A DNA stretch of 60,031 nucleotides from Pedobacter sp. Leaf216 (GCF_001421515.1 NZ_LMKM01000015.1:18321-78351); one strand, 5' to 3'. Numbered from the stretch's first letter, positions 16,720-26,645 are shown. Program-made: numbers and translations. Notes: a model not told the origin generated them from the letters alone.

Positions 16720-19689
16720 TTACTCTACTATCAAAATCAAACCTTTTCCTTTTTCAATAGGAACCAATTTCCCATCAGGATAATTTCCTGAGGTTTGGAA
16801 TTTATCAATTGCCGGGGCTGTAATCTTTACTTCACCTGCATCTAAACCCAGTTTGGCCCAATCGATTGTTAAATTAACCTTTACATCATCTCCAGCCCAG
16901 CTTGCCAATGAAATCATTGTTTTACCTTTTTGTTTGTAAACAGTGGCCAATACTTTAGGGTTGTCGGTTTTAACCGGACAGTTTTCACTCCAGTAACCAA
17001 TCATTTCAGATCCTTTAATACCAAAATTACTCCAGGCTTTCCATAAAGGTTTAGGATCACTCTTATCCGACCACCCTAATCGACTTGTCATCCCATAAAT
17101 CATACCGCGCCAAGGATTTCCATCATCCTGTAGCATCTCTCCCATTAAACCGAAAGGAATTCCACTTACTTCAGTTAAAAAGAAATCCGGATTATTTTTT
17201 TGATAATCGAAATATTCGCCAAACCATAAACGGTTCAGGTATGGGAAATGCTCCAGGTATAAAATCGCACTATTGTTAAAACCATCGCTTTTGTTATACT
17301 GGTTTGCCGAGTGTAAATCGATAATGCCAGGATGATTATTTTGTGTTAACACCCTTTTAATGCGTTTCATCGTTACGCGGTCAAAAGCAACGTCATCTAA
17401 ATACACGCCATCAATACCCACATTGTTTACCAGCCAGTTCATTCCTTCTACATAATAGTTATGCCAGCGGTTCATTCCACTATTAATTACGGCAGCATCT
17501 TTAATTTCGGGTACAAACCAGGCTGCAATATAGTTGGAGTCTAAATGTTCCTGTAACCAGCTAAAACCTCCACCTTTGCCCGGTGAATATACTTCAGTAC
17601 CTAAACTTCTTAATGCAGGCCACTCGTAAGCATGGTTCGAAAGTTCGCGAACGGTATTGTAAATCTTTACTTTTAAACCCTTAGCGTGTGCATTATCAAT
17701 ATAACTTTTCATCTTTTTCCATTCGATAAATGGATAGTTGATCCATGGGTTAATTGGCGTGGCATGGTGAATATTTACAACCGTAGCACCTGATGATTTA
17801 ATGGTATCCAAATCACCGTATTTATGATAAAAGCGGTTATCCCATTGAAAATCAGTATCAAGTAAATGGAATGGTGTAATCAATAAATTGAAATTATAAT
17901 AAAGCACATCACCTTTTTTCATGCTTCTTGCCCCGGTAAAGTTGTCGGCAAGCATCGAACTTCCTTTAACATTAATCTGGATACCACCTTTATCTCCATT
18001 ACCCCATGATTTTGGCAATAATAAAGGCTTTTGAAGATAGAAATTAGTATTAAGCGGCCGAACATAGTTTTCGTCTCTCAAGTTATAATATAAGCCTGCA
18101 TTTACATTACCGATCCATACAGCATCCTGATTTTTATTCGCTACATCCCATTTCCATTTTACAGTATCTGGTCTAACCCCACCTTTTTCACCTAAACCCA
18201 TTAAATATTTTGTAGCGTTTTTATCAAATGGAATATGAAAATCAACATTGCTGAATTCGACATCTTTTAATGCGGTTACTTTAATAACATAGTGTACATA
18301 GCCATCAAATTCTAAAGCACCTTCCAAATCCATTTTCACGTTTTCGGAAGTATTGGTAGTTGTCCATTTAACGGTTCCAGCTTCTTTACTGGTAATCTGG
18401 AAATTGCTTGGAACAAACTTCTCCTGTGTTTTTGGTGTATTAAAAAAGTGAAAATGGATAGGTTCAGCCAAAATATTATTAGGCTTTTCGCTATAAGCCG
18501 TCATTTCTGGATTAAAGAATGTTTGAATCTGTTTTGGAAAACCATCAATATTTATTTCGAACTTTCTGCCTAAAAGTGAGATTACATTTCCATCAACACT
18601 TAAGGGCGTATATGGTGCAACAACAGTATTGGCTTGTGCCAAAGTAGAATTTAGCCAGGTTAAACGTGTTTGTTTTTCTGGATTACCAACACCTGCATCG
18701 GCTAAAACCTGCTTCCCAACTGTAATATTGACATCAACTATTTTCGATTTCCCGTTGGCCTTTACTGTAAATTTACCTGAGTAAACGCCTTCATTGGTAC
18801 TTTCAGGAATGTTAACTGTGATCCACATCGGCTGAATTTTGCCAGAGGCTACATCAACCGTTTCAATTAAAGGTTTGTTATCATAACTTATACCGTTTGT
18901 GTTTAAACAATTTATATATTTTGAAGAAATCACTTTTCCAGCTGCACTTTTTAAATCACCGAAGATAACCACAACATTTTTGAGATCTTTCAATGCAAAT
19001 ACACCCAATTGAAAAGCATAGTTTTCACCTTTAGCAGCTGAGCCTGCAAAAGTATTTAAAGCACCTTTTTGCACCCAACGATAAGGTAAATCGTTTTGCA
19101 TTTTGATTGGAAACATTCTGTCCTCTGGAAAAACAACAAAAGCATCTGCGCTATATTTGGTTCTTATTGCTGCCGTTTCTTTGCCCGTTGCAATTACTTC
19201 CATCGGGTAAAAAGAATTAAAGGCATCTATAGATTGAATTTCGACAACAGCAGCATTTACTTTAACAATCTTTGCATTGGCTAACCAAGCTTGATCCACC
19301 TGTTTAGGTTTGATATAAAGCCCTTTTGGATAGTTGCTTCTGCCCTCGTTTTTATAAGCGAGATAATAAACATAATATTTTCCAGCAGCAGATGCTTCGA
19401 AATAAATATCAGCACTTTCTCTGGTCAGATTATCAGAACCAACTACCGAAACCAGTTTACCATTGGCATCTTGTATAATGATTCCCTTCAGTTCAGGATG
19501 TTCATCCCTCCTGCGCCAATCAATTTTAGCATGTGCAATTTTACCAGCTCCCTGAAATTGGAGAACAACTCTATGGTTTCCTAACGAATCAGGATTCCAG
19601 GCGTTATTGCCATTGGTATATTTTAGTGTTTGAGCATTAAGTGATAACTGCCCGAAAAGACAGAATAATAGAAAAAGCCTAAATTTCAT
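16720..19689 (-). CDS. Secreted glycoside hydrolase of uncertain family (DUF6067/GH123-like)
   Basis: A 989-aa exported protein; residues 1-19 form a signal peptide ending LSLNAQ. The N-terminal ~150 residues look like a beta-sandwich carbohydrate-binding module, and a long beta-rich middle follows. The C-terminal third reads as a TIM-barrel, with KVKIYNTVREL, then GVYLDDVAFDR near residue 760 (the DD pair is a candidate for substrate or catalytic contact), then a final beta-domain. The general layout recalls DUF6067 and GH123-related enzymes, but I cannot assign substrate. It stands alone, with a LacI-type palindrome upstream, which suggests sugar-responsive control. Confidence 0.65.
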   Translation of the reverse strand: MKFRLFLLFCLFGQLSLNAQTLKYTNGNNAWNPDSLGNHRVVLQFQGAGKIAHAKIDWRRRDEHPELKGIIIQDANGKLVSVVGSDNLTRESADIYFEASAAGKYYVYYLAYKNEGRSNYPKGLYIKPKQVDQAWLANAKIVKVNAAVVEIQSIDAFNSFYPMEVIATGKETAAIRTKYSADAFVVFPEDRMFPIKMQNDLPYRWVQKGALNTFAGSAAKGENYAFQLGVFALKDLKNVVVIFGDLKSAAGKVISSKYINCLNTNGISYDNKPLIETVDVASGKIQPMWITVNIPESTNEGVYSGKFTVKANGKSKIVDVNITVGKQVLADAGVGNPEKQTRLTWLNSTLAQANTVVAPYTPLSVDGNVISLLGRKFEINIDGFPKQIQTFFNPEMTAYSEKPNNILAEPIHFHFFNTPKTQEKFVPSNFQITSKEAGTVKWTTTNTSENVKMDLEGALEFDGYVHYVIKVTALKDVEFSNVDFHIPFDKNATKYLMGLGEKGGVRPDTVKWKWDVANKNQDAVWIGNVNAGLYYNLRDENYVRPLNTNFYLQKPLLLPKSWGNGDKGGIQINVKGSSMLADNFTGARSMKKGDVLYYNFNLLITPFHLLDTDFQWDNRFYHKYGDLDTIKSSGATVVNIHHATPINPWINYPFIEWKKMKSYIDNAHAKGLKVKIYNTVRELSNHAYEWPALRSLGTEVYSPGKGGGFSWLQEHLDSNYIAAWFVPEIKDAAVINSGMNRWHNYYVEGMNWLVNNVGIDGVYLDDVAFDRVTMKRIKRVLTQNNHPGIIDLHSANQYNKSDGFNNSAILYLEHFPYLNRLWFGEYFDYQKNNPDFFLTEVSGIPFGLMGEMLQDDGNPWRGMIYGMTSRLGWSDKSDPKPLWKAWSNFGIKGSEMIGYWSENCPVKTDNPKVLATVYKQKGKTMISLASWAGDDVKVNLTIDWAKLGLDAGEVKITAPAIDKFQTSGNYPDGKLVPIEKGKGLILIVE

Positions 19690-19757
19690 TTCAAATTTGT
19701 TTTAGGCTAATTTATAGATACCTACTTGAAATAATGCTATGTAATGAAAAAATGAGA

Positions 19758-19767
19758 CAAACGTTTG
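19758..19767 (-). promoter_or_regulatory. LacI/GalR-type operator candidate upstream of the glycoside hydrolase
   Basis: CAAACGTTTG is a perfect 10-bp palindrome of the kind bound by LacI-family repressors. It is 68 bp upstream of the hydrolase start. On the minus strand its TTTG half could serve as the -33 box, with TAGCATTA 18 bp further as a weak -7 box. Nothing else is recognised in 19690-19930. Confidence 0.4.
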
Positions 19768-19933
19768 CTTGATTTTGTTAAGACTTTAATATTAAATGGT
19801 TTATTGTTTATTAACAGGGTAGCTTAATTGAATTTATACCCTTAATAGCAGATTTATTCTCCGACGCATAACCAAAATCTAAGTCTATCGTGATAACAAC
19901 ATAGCAACCGTCACATAGGACATCTGACGGCAC

Positions 19934-19968
19934 AAAAAAAAGTCCTGCTCTTTCGAACAGGACTTTCT
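19934..19968 (-). terminator. Terminator of the alpha operon (after rplQ)
   Basis: AAAGTCCTG (19939-19947) pairs with CAGGACTTT (19958-19966). On the minus strand the stem runs into seven T residues. It lies 20 bp past the rplQ stop codon and marks the end of the ribosomal supercluster. Confidence 0.9.
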
Positions 19969-19988
19969 TAATCTTAAGGTGAATAAAA

Positions 19989-20513
19989 TTATTCTCCTTT
20001 TGGTTCTTCAGTAGCAGGTGCTTCTTCAGCAGGAGCAACTTCTTCAGCAACTTCAGCTTTCGCTTCAGCAGCTTTAGGTGCAGCAGTAGCTTTACTTCTA
20101 CCACGACGAGTTGTTTTCTTCTCTTCTTTAACCTCTGCATCTTTACCGTAAACTGTATTGTAGTCTACCAATTCAATTAAAGCCATTTCAGCGTTATCAC
20201 CTAAACGGTTGTTTAATTTAATGATACGAGTGTAACCACCTGGACGGTTTGCAACTTTCTCAGCAATTTCGCGGAATAAGATTGTTACTACTTCTTTATC
20301 TTGTAAATAAGCAAATACTGTACGACGTGAGTGAGTAGTATCATTTTTTGATTTAGTGATAATTGGCTCAACATAAGTACGTAAAGCTTTAGCTTTCGCT
20401 AAAGTTGTTGTAATTCTTTTGTGCAAAATAAGTGATGAAGCCATGTTAGCTAACATCGCCTTTCTGTGGCTTGCGGTTCTACCTAAGTGGTTTACTTTTT
20501 TACCGTGTCTCAT
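19989..20513 (-). CDS. rplQ: 50S ribosomal protein L17
   Basis: L17 of 174 aa, starting [12 protein letters not shown], the classical N terminus. The folded core ends near residue 121. The remaining ~50 residues are a low-complexity Lys/Arg then Ala/Glu-rich tail ([12 protein letters not shown]... ending EEPKGE), absent in E. coli L17 (127 aa) but common in Bacteroidota. It is the last gene of the cluster, 111 bp after rpoA. Confidence 0.96.
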   Translation of the reverse strand: MRHGKKVNHLGRTASHRKAMLANMASSLILHKRITTTLAKAKALRTYVEPIITKSKNDTTHSRRTVFAYLQDKEVVTILFREIAEKVANRPGGYTRIIKLNNRLGDNAEMALIELVDYNTVYGKDAEVKEEKKTTRRGRSKATAAPKAAEAKAEVAEEVAPAEEAPATEEPKGE

Positions 20514-20624
20514 TGTTTTTTAATTGAGTGTATACCGTCTCGTTGCAATTAAGCTGAGGGAATTATACACTGTGAAATATTAATTTGTTCAACGCTTTGC
20601 GCTAAGCGCATGGCGCCATGCGTT
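20514..20624 (-). other. Structured rpoA-rplQ spacer
   Basis: This spacer holds AGTGTATA/TATACACT arms (about 20527 and 20566) and a perfect 16-bp palindrome, CGCATGGCGCCATGCG, next to GCGCTAAGCGC. Similar GCGCTTTGCG wording occurs upstream of rpsJ at about 56273-56312. It may be a repeat insertion or an RNA processing site. Confidence 0.5.
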
Positions 20625-21617
20625 TTATTCTTCGTCTAATTTAAATTTAGACAGGTTCATACCAAATGATAAACCTTTTGATTTTACTAATTCTTGGATC
20701 TCTGTTAAAGATTTTTTACCGAAGTTTCTGAATTTCAACATGTCAGCAACGTCGTAAGAAACTAAATCAGCTAAAGTACGGATATCAGCAGCTTTTAAGC
20801 AGTTTAATGCCCTAACTGAAAGATCCATATCCACTAATTCAGTTTTAAGTATTTTACGCATGTGTAAAATTTCCTCGTCTACCTCTTTAGTTTCTTCTTT
20901 AGCTTGAGATTCTAATACTAAATTCTCATCAGAGAATAACATAAAGTGTTGGATAAGGATCTTAGCCGCTTCTTTTAATGCTTCTTCTGGATGAATTGAA
21001 CCGTCAGTAGAGATATCTAAAACCAATTTTTCATAATCCGTTTTTTGCTCAACACGAAAGTTTTCGATCGTGTATTTTACATTTTTCATTGGAGTATAAA
21101 TCGAATCGATTGCGATTACACCTACAACAGCATCAGCAACTTTATTTTCTTCAGCAGGTACATAACCACGTCCTTTATTGATGGTTAATTCCACCTCCAA
21201 AGTAACAGATTTATCCATGTTGCAAATTACATGCTCAGGGTTTAAAACTGTAAAGTTGTTAGAGAATTTAGTGATATCACCAGCTTTAAACTGATCTTGA
21301 CCATTAACGATGATGAACACTTTTTCAGAATCACCTGAATCGCCTGTTTTCTTAAAACGAACTTGTTTTAAGTTTAAGATGATATCAGTTAAATCTTCTA
21401 CAACACCTTTCATGGTAGAAAACTCGTGAGAAACGCCTGAAAAACGAATAGTAGTAATAGCATAACCTTCTAATGAAGACAGTAAAATTCTTCTTAAGGC
21501 ATTACCAATTGTTACACCGAAACCGGGCTCTAAAGGACGAAATTCAAATGTGCCATCGAAATCAGTCGATTTCTGCATGATCACTTTGTCTGGTTTCTGA
21601 AATGCTAAAATTGCCAT
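20625..21617 (-). CDS. rpoA: RNA polymerase alpha subunit
   Basis: Alpha subunit of 330 aa. The N-terminal assembly domain (about 1-230) includes [26 protein letters not shown], and the C-terminal DNA-contacting domain (about 255-320) includes [21 protein letters not shown]. It dimerises to nucleate the core enzyme. It lies between rpsD and rplQ as in most bacteria. A terminator-like hairpin separates it from rpsD, so part of its expression may depend on readthrough or on a separate promoter. Confidence 0.98.
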   Translation of the reverse strand: MAILAFQKPDKVIMQKSTDFDGTFEFRPLEPGFGVTIGNALRRILLSSLEGYAITTIRFSGVSHEFSTMKGVVEDLTDIILNLKQVRFKKTGDSGDSEKVFIIVNGQDQFKAGDITKFSNNFTVLNPEHVICNMDKSVTLEVELTINKGRGYVPAEENKVADAVVGVIAIDSIYTPMKNVKYTIENFRVEQKTDYEKLVLDISTDGSIHPEEALKEAAKILIQHFMLFSDENLVLESQAKEETKEVDEEILHMRKILKTELVDMDLSVRALNCLKAADIRTLADLVSYDVADMLKFRNFGKKSLTEIQELVKSKGLSFGMNLSKFKLDEE

Positions 21618-21657
21618 TTATAATTTTTTAAATTCGTTATTGAATATATAGTAACAT

Positions 21658-21692
21658 GAAAAAAGTTAATTACCCTTTTGAGGTAATTAACT
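21658..21692 (-). terminator. Intrinsic terminator or attenuator between rpsD and rpoA
   Basis: AGTTAATTACC (21664-21674) and GGTAATTAACT (21682-21692) form a perfect 11-bp stem with a 7-nt loop, 10 bp after the rpsD stop codon. On the minus strand it is followed at once by six T residues, the form of an intrinsic terminator. The stem has only two GC pairs, so partial readthrough is expected. Confidence 0.65.
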
Positions 21693-21702
21693 AGATCATT
21701 TA

Positions 21703-22311
21703 TTACTTTGAGTATAACTCGATGATTAAGTTTTCCTTAATGTTTTCAGGAATCTCATCACGTTGAGGATAGGTTAAGAATTTACCAGTTAATTCACTAG
21801 CGTTCCACTCTAACCAAGCGAACTTATTGATTGTTCTACCTGCAACTGAGTTACTAATTGATTCTAAAGATTTAGATTTTTCACGAACAGCAACCACATC
21901 ACCAGCTTTTAACTGATATGAAGGGATATTTACAACTTCACCATTCACGGTTACGTGTTTATGGCTAACTAACTGGCGTGCACCAGAACGGGTTGTTGAA
22001 ATACCTAAACGGTAAACTGTGTTATCTAAACGTGCTTCTAATAACTGAAGTAAGTTATCACCGGTAATACCAGCACGAGAAGATGCTTTTTTAAACAAGT
22101 TACTGAATTGTTTTTCTAATACACCATAAGTATATTTTACTTTTTGTTTCTCCATTAACTGGATAGCATATTCAGATTGTTTTCCTCTTCTTTTTGATGA
22201 GCCATGTTGCCCAGGAGGATAATTTTTTCTGTCTAACACCTTATCAGGACCGAAGATTGGTTCTCTGAATTTACGGGCGATTTTTGATTTTGGGCCTGTA
22301 TATCTTGCCAT
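21703..22311 (-). CDS. rpsD: 30S ribosomal protein S4
   Basis: S4 of 202 aa, starting [15 protein letters not shown]. The S4 RNA-binding domain ([10 protein letters not shown]... [17 protein letters not shown]) occupies about residues 93-155. It is a primary 16S rRNA binder and nucleates 30S assembly; in E. coli S4 also represses the alpha operon. The N-terminal zinc-binding cysteines of some S4 forms are absent. Confidence 0.98.
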   Translation of the reverse strand: MARYTGPKSKIARKFREPIFGPDKVLDRKNYPPGQHGSSKRRGKQSEYAIQLMEKQKVKYTYGVLEKQFSNLFKKASSRAGITGDNLLQLLEARLDNTVYRLGISTTRSGARQLVSHKHVTVNGEVVNIPSYQLKAGDVVAVREKSKSLESISNSVAGRTINKFAWLEWNASELTGKFLTYPQRDEIPENIKENLIIELYSK

Positions 22312-22373
22312 TTTTTTTTCTGTTTTAAAGTATCATCCAACCTGAAGCTGGAGATTCTTAGCTTTAAAATTAA

Positions 22374-22763
22374 TTAAACTCTTCTCTTTTTAGGAGGACG
22401 ACATCCGTTGTGAGGAAGTGGAGTGATATCTTTGATAGACATAACCTCAATACCTGCTACTTGTAAAGTTCTGATTGCAGATTCACGACCTGAACCCGGA
22501 CCTTTTACAAATACTTCAACTTTACGTAAACCTAAATCAAATGCAACTTTACCGCAATCTGAAGCTGCTTGACCAGCTGCATAAGGCGTGTTCTTTTTAG
22601 AACCTTTAAAGCCCATTTTACCAGCAGAAGACCATGAGATAGTCTGTCCGTTGTTGTTTGTTAAGGTAACGATAATGTTGTTGAAGGTAGCATTGATATG
22701 GGCCTGACCTACAGACTCAATTACAACGATACGTTTTTTTGTTACTTTTTTACTCTTAGCCAT
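22374..22763 (-). CDS. rpsK: 30S ribosomal protein S11
   Basis: S11 of 129 aa. The N terminus is Lys-rich ([11 protein letters not shown]) and the end is the conserved [12 protein letters not shown]. It sits in the 30S platform near the 3' end of 16S rRNA. A 151-bp spacer separates it from rpsM, with AGATTTTAGAT-type sequence near 22773 and its inverse complement near 22887. Confidence 0.98.
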   Translation of the reverse strand: MAKSKKVTKKRIVVIESVGQAHINATFNNIIVTLTNNNGQTISWSSAGKMGFKGSKKNTPYAAGQAASDCGKVAFDLGLRKVEVFVKGPGSGRESAIRTLQVAGIEVMSIKDITPLPHNGCRPPKKRRV

Positions 22764-22914
22764 TTTATCTTTTAGATTTTAGATATGAGACTTGAGATAG
22801 GAAACTACCCTACCCCGATACTCAGTATCCTACTTTTTCTCTTTTATTCCAGATTTGAGCAGATTTTGAAGATATGGTGCTCACATCTAAAATCTCATAT
22901 CTCTTATCTATCTA

Positions 22915-23292
22915 TTACTTAGTAGCTTTTTTCTTGTTAGCAACTGTTTTTCTCTTACCCTTACGAGTACGTGAGTTGTTTTTAGTACGCTGACCACGAG
23001 AAGGTAAACCTTTTCTGTGACGTAAACCACGGTAACAACCAATATCCATTAAACGTTTGATGTTTAACTGAACCTCTGAGCGTAAAGCACCTTCTACTTT
23101 AATCTCATCGTTAATCATTGTACGGATAGCTGATAACTCATCATCAGACCAGTCTTGTACTTTTTTGTTCAAGTCGATACCAGCTGTAGTTAATATACGT
23201 TGTGCAGTTGTTCTGCCAATTCCGTAGATATACGTTAAACCGATTTCTCCTCTTTTGTTTCTTGGTAAATCAATACCTGAAATCCTTGCCAT
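22915..23292 (-). CDS. rpsM: 30S ribosomal protein S13
   Basis: S13 of 125 aa, starting [15 protein letters not shown]. It contains the helix-two-turn-helix region and the basic tail [19 protein letters not shown]. It contacts P-site tRNA and forms bridges to the 50S subunit. A short AACGG/CCGTT hairpin lies in the 68-bp spacer towards rpmJ. Confidence 0.98.
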   Translation of the reverse strand: MARISGIDLPRNKRGEIGLTYIYGIGRTTAQRILTTAGIDLNKKVQDWSDDELSAIRTMINDEIKVEGALRSEVQLNIKRLMDIGCYRGLRHRKGLPSRGQRTKNNSRTRKGKRKTVANKKKATK

Positions 23293-23360
23293 ATTTATTT
23301 ATTTTTTGAGTAATTCCGAACGGCGGGCCACCGTTGTGCGGTTGATTACAGTATTTTTAA

Positions 23361-23477
23361 TTACCCTTGACGTTGCTTGTATTTAGGATTTTTCTTGTTG
23401 ATTACGTAAAGTTTTCCTTTACGGCGAATAATCTTGCAATCAGCGCTACGCTTTTTAATTGATGATCTAACTTTCAT
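23361..23477 (-). CDS. rpmJ: 50S ribosomal protein L36
   Basis: A 38-aa protein reading [10 protein letters not shown] then [12 protein letters not shown] and ending KYKQRQG. It is very short but unmistakable between infA and rpsM, its standard place. Only Cys14 remains of the four zinc ligands (CxxC...C...H) of the C+ form, so this is the zinc-independent type usual in Bacteroidota. The ATG at 23477 lies 1 bp after the infA stop codon. Confidence 0.96.
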   Translation of the reverse strand: MKVRSSIKKRSADCKIIRRKGKLYVINKKNPKYKQRQG

Positions 23478-23478
23478 T

Positions 23479-23697
23479 TTATTTGTATCTATAAGTAATG
23501 CGTCCTTTTGTTAAATCATAAGGAGACATTTCCAATTTAACTTTATCACCAGGAAGAATTTTGATGTAGTGCATCCTCATCTTACCTGAAATATGCGCAA
23601 TAATCTCATGCCCGTTCTCGAGTTCTACCCGGAACATTGCATTGGATAATGCTTCTCTTATTACTCCGTCTTGTTCAATTGAGGCTTGTTTAGCCAT
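23479..23697 (-). CDS. infA: Translation initiation factor IF-1
   Basis: A 72-aa single OB-fold protein ([20 protein letters not shown]... ending [10 protein letters not shown]). It blocks the A site during initiation. It lies between map and rpmJ. A good -7 promoter box is found 44 bp upstream, so infA may start a sub-transcript of the supercluster. Confidence 0.98.
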   Translation of the reverse strand: MAKQASIEQDGVIREALSNAMFRVELENGHEIIAHISGKMRMHYIKILPGDKVKLEMSPYDLTKGRITYRYK

Positions 23698-23740
23698 ATT
23701 TTATTGATTGTTACTTAATTAGCTGCTTCTAAACAGGGTT

Positions 23741-23749
23741 GCAAAATTA
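23741..23749 (-). promoter_or_regulatory. Candidate internal promoter before infA (-7 box)
   Basis: On the minus strand, TAATTTTGC is an exact match to the Bacteroidota -7 element TAnnTTTGC. It lies 44 bp upstream of infA in the longest AT-rich spacer of this part. The -33 region is A/T-only, without a TTTG, so support is partial. Confidence 0.4.
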
Positions 23750-23768
23750 AATAAAAAATTTTAATTAT

Positions 23769-24554
23769 TTATTTTTTTTGTTGTAAAACTTCTTCTATAA
23801 TAGAAAACGTTGATAAAACCTCTGCTTTGCCCTTTTTAACCGCTACTGTGTGTTCAAAATGTGCCGATGGCTTATTGTCTTTACTTGTTACAGTCCATCC
23901 ATCGTTATGGAATTTAACACCGGCTACGCCTGCATTGATCATGGGTTCTATTGCAATCACCATTCCTTCTTCAAGTTTTGGTCCTGCACCACGTTTCCCA
24001 TAATTCGGAACTTCTGGTTTCTCATGAAGTTTTACACCAACACCATGCCCAACAAGTTCTCTTACTACACCAAATCCATTAGCTTCTGCATATTGTTGAA
24101 CGGCAAAACCAATATCACCAATGCGCATACCCACTACGGCCTTTTCTACTCCTAACTCCAAACAACGTTTGGTAACCTCAACCAATTTCTGTTTTTCAGT
24201 ATCAATTTCCCCGATGGAGAAAGTATAAGCCGAATCGCCGAAAAAATTGTTTTTGATTACACCACAGTCAACTGAAATTAAGTCGCCCTCCTGAATTACG
24301 TATTCGCTTGGAAAACCATGAACAACCTGCTCATTTGGCGAAATACATAAAGAATTTGGGAAACCATTATAATTTAAAAATGCCGGGATTGCTCCGTGGT
24401 CACTTATAAACTCGTAAGCCAGCTTATCTAACTGAATGGTAGTCATGCCTGCTTTTATCACCTTGGCCACTTCGGCCAAAGTTTTAGAAACAAGCATGGA
24501 ACTTTCTCTTATTAACTCGATCTCCTCAAGAGATTTGTAATAAATTTTAGACAT
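23769..24554 (-). CDS. map: Type I methionine aminopeptidase
   Basis: A 261-aa enzyme that removes N-terminal Met from nascent proteins. The five metal ligands are present: Asp96 and Asp107 (VDCGVIKNNFFGDSAY), His170 (GHGVG), Glu203 (IEPMI) and Glu234 (FEHTV); His79 is the substrate-contact histidine. It lies 8 bp after secY, the standard place in Bacteroidota and Firmicutes spc operons. Confidence 0.97.
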   Translation of the reverse strand: MSKIYYKSLEEIELIRESSMLVSKTLAEVAKVIKAGMTTIQLDKLAYEFISDHGAIPAFLNYNGFPNSLCISPNEQVVHGFPSEYVIQEGDLISVDCGVIKNNFFGDSAYTFSIGEIDTEKQKLVEVTKRCLELGVEKAVVGMRIGDIGFAVQQYAEANGFGVVRELVGHGVGVKLHEKPEVPNYGKRGAGPKLEEGMVIAIEPMINAGVAGVKFHNDGWTVTSKDNKPSAHFEHTVAVKKGKAEVLSTFSIIEEVLQQKK

Positions 24555-24562
24555 CCTTTACA

Positions 24563-25903
24563 CTACAACGCAGCATTGCTACTTGCAGCAGGAACACCTG
24601 TTCTGCCGGTAACTCTACCCGTTTTCATCAAACCATCGTAATGGCGCATCAATAAATAACTTTCGATCTGTTGCAATGTATCCAAAACAACACCAACCAA
24701 AATCAATAAAGAAGTACCACCAAAAAAGTGTGCAAACTCTTGTTTAATTCCGAACTTAACCGCTAATGAAGGTAAAATAGCAATGATCGCTAAAAATACT
24801 GCACCTGGGAAAGTAATTTTAGAAATTACATCATCAATAAAAGTTGATGTTGCAAAACCTGGTTTAACACCAGGGATAAAACCACCATTTTTCTTCATAT
24901 CGTCGCTCATTTGAGTTGGATTAACTGTAATTGCAGTATAGAAGAAAGTAAATGCGATAATTAAAAATGCGAACGTTAAACTATAAGCCAACGAAGTTGT
25001 ATTGCTGAACTGGATTAACCAAGAACCTTGTAATGAAGGAACAAACTGCATTAAAGCACCTGGAATAAACATTAACGCCTGAGCAAAAATAATCGGCATA
25101 ACACCAGCAGCATTCACTTTTAAAGGAATGTACTGACGAACACCACCAAACTGGCGGTTACCAACAATTTTCTTAGCGTATTGTACAGGCACTTTACGTA
25201 CACCTTGAACAATTAAAATGGTAAACATCACCACTGCAAATAATGCAACGATCTCTAAAACTAATGCAACAGGACCTCCACCTTCACTAGATGAACCTAC
25301 ACGTGCACTAAATTCTTGAGAAATTGCTACTGGTAAACGGGCAATAATACCAACCATAATGATTAGTGATGTACCGTTACCAATACCTTTATCAGTAATT
25401 TTTTCACCTAACCACATTACAAATAATGTACCTGCTGTTAATACAAACGTAGATAACACTAAAAATAAAGTATTTGGCAATAAAATAGCTTCTGCAGGAA
25501 CTTGCGTTTTAACGTAACCAACAGATTGAACGATTGTGATCGCTACCGTTAGGTAACGGGTAATCTGGTTCATTTTCTTTCTACCACTTTCGCCTTCTTT
25601 CTGCATTTTTTGGAAAGAAGGAACAGCAATACCCAATAGTTGCACCACGATGGACGCAGAGATATAAGGCATTACGCCCAATGCTAAAATAGACACACGA
25701 GAGAAAGAACCTCCGGCAAACATATCTAGTAAGCCCAAGATTCCTGATTTTTCGTTATTGCCTAAAGCAGTTGGATCCACACCTGGTAAAACCACGTGAG
25801 ATACGAAACGGTATACCAAAAGAATTAAGAGCGTAAACAATATACGCTCTTTTAATTCCTGAATTTTCCAGATATTACTTAAAGTAGTAAATAGCTTCTT
25901 CAT
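24563..25903 (-). CDS. secY: Protein translocase subunit SecY
   Basis: A 446-aa inner-membrane protein with ten predicted membrane helices. Signature stretches include FAGGSFSRVSILALGVMPYI and the region after KMNQITRYL. It forms the protein-conducting channel with SecE and SecG. It lies 7 bp after rplO and 8 bp before map. Confidence 0.98.
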   Translation of the reverse strand: MKKLFTTLSNIWKIQELKERILFTLLILLVYRFVSHVVLPGVDPTALGNNEKSGILGLLDMFAGGSFSRVSILALGVMPYISASIVVQLLGIAVPSFQKMQKEGESGRKKMNQITRYLTVAITIVQSVGYVKTQVPAEAILLPNTLFLVLSTFVLTAGTLFVMWLGEKITDKGIGNGTSLIIMVGIIARLPVAISQEFSARVGSSSEGGGPVALVLEIVALFAVVMFTILIVQGVRKVPVQYAKKIVGNRQFGGVRQYIPLKVNAAGVMPIIFAQALMFIPGALMQFVPSLQGSWLIQFSNTTSLAYSLTFAFLIIAFTFFYTAITVNPTQMSDDMKKNGGFIPGVKPGFATSTFIDDVISKITFPGAVFLAIIAILPSLAVKFGIKQEFAHFFGGTSLLILVGVVLDTLQQIESYLLMRHYDGLMKTGRVTGRTGVPAASSNAAL

Positions 25904-25910
25904 TTAATAA

Positions 25911-26357
25911 TTACAATTTTACAATAGAACCACCTGCAGCTTCAATAGCTTTTTGTGCGGTTGCAGAAAACGCATGTGCTGTAATTTCTAGCTTTGCTTT
26001 AACTTCACCACGACCTAAAATTTTAACCAAGTCGTTTTTAGAAGCTAAACCATGCGCTTGTAAAGCAGCAAAATCGATAGTTGTTAAGCTGTGTTTTTCA
26101 GCCAATGCTTGTAAAACATCTAAGTTTACGCCAACATACTCTGTACGGTTAATTGGTTTGAAACCAACTTTAGGCACACGACGTTGTAATGGCATTTGAC
26201 CACCTTCAAAACCGATTTTGGTTTTGTGACCTGAACGAGAACCCGCACCTTTGTGACCACGAGTTGAAGTACCGCCACGACCAGAACCTGTACCACGACC
26301 AATTCTTTTGCTGTTTTTTGTAGAACCTACTGCAGGTTTTAAATTATTTAAATTCAT
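25911..26357 (-). CDS. rplO: 50S ribosomal protein L15
   Basis: L15 of 148 aa. I chose the ATG at 26357 ([20 protein letters not shown]), which matches the family N terminus; an upstream in-frame ATG would add 15 unrelated residues. The Gly/Arg-rich N-terminal extension ([18 protein letters not shown]) threads into 23S rRNA. It is separated from rpmD by a spacer with a strong hairpin. Confidence 0.97.
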   Translation of the reverse strand: MNLNNLKPAVGSTKNSKRIGRGTGSGRGGTSTRGHKGAGSRSGHKTKIGFEGGQMPLQRRVPKVGFKPINRTEYVGVNLDVLQALAEKHSLTTIDFAALQAHGLASKNDLVKILGRGEVKAKLEITAHAFSATAQKAIEAAGGSIVKL

Positions 26358-26416
26358 TTTTTTGAATTTGTGTTGCCCTTCGCTTTCACTAAACAGGTAC
26401 AACGATTAAACATATA

Positions 26417-26452
26417 TAAAGGTAGTACAGGCTTTTACCCATACTACCTTTA
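26417..26452 (-). other. Intra-operon hairpin between rpmD and rplO
   Basis: TAAAGGTAGTA (26417-26427) and TACTACCTTTA (26442-26452) form a perfect 11-bp stem with a 14-nt loop. No T run follows on the minus strand, so it is more likely a processing or stability element than a terminator. Confidence 0.6.
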
Positions 26453-26461
26453 AAACTTTTA

Positions 26462-26641
26462 CTAAATTGCTTCGATTGCTACCAAATGGTTCACTTTGCG
26501 AACCATACCGATAATTTGTGGAGTAGCTTCAACCTCAACACTTTGGTTCATTTTAGATAAACCCAAAGCCTGAACGGTTCTTTTTTGGCGCTCGCTTCTG
26601 TCGATAACGCTTTTTACTTGTGTTATTTTGATCTTAGCCAT
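26462..26641 (-). CDS. rpmD: 50S ribosomal protein L30
   Basis: A 59-aa protein starting MAKIKITQVKSVIDRSERQK and ending NHLVAIEAI. Length, start and position between rpsE and rplO identify L30. The ATG lies 4 bp after the rpsE stop codon. Confidence 0.96.
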   Translation of the reverse strand: MAKIKITQVKSVIDRSERQKRTVQALGLSKMNQSVEVEATPQIIGMVRKVNHLVAIEAI

Positions 26642-26645
26642 GATA

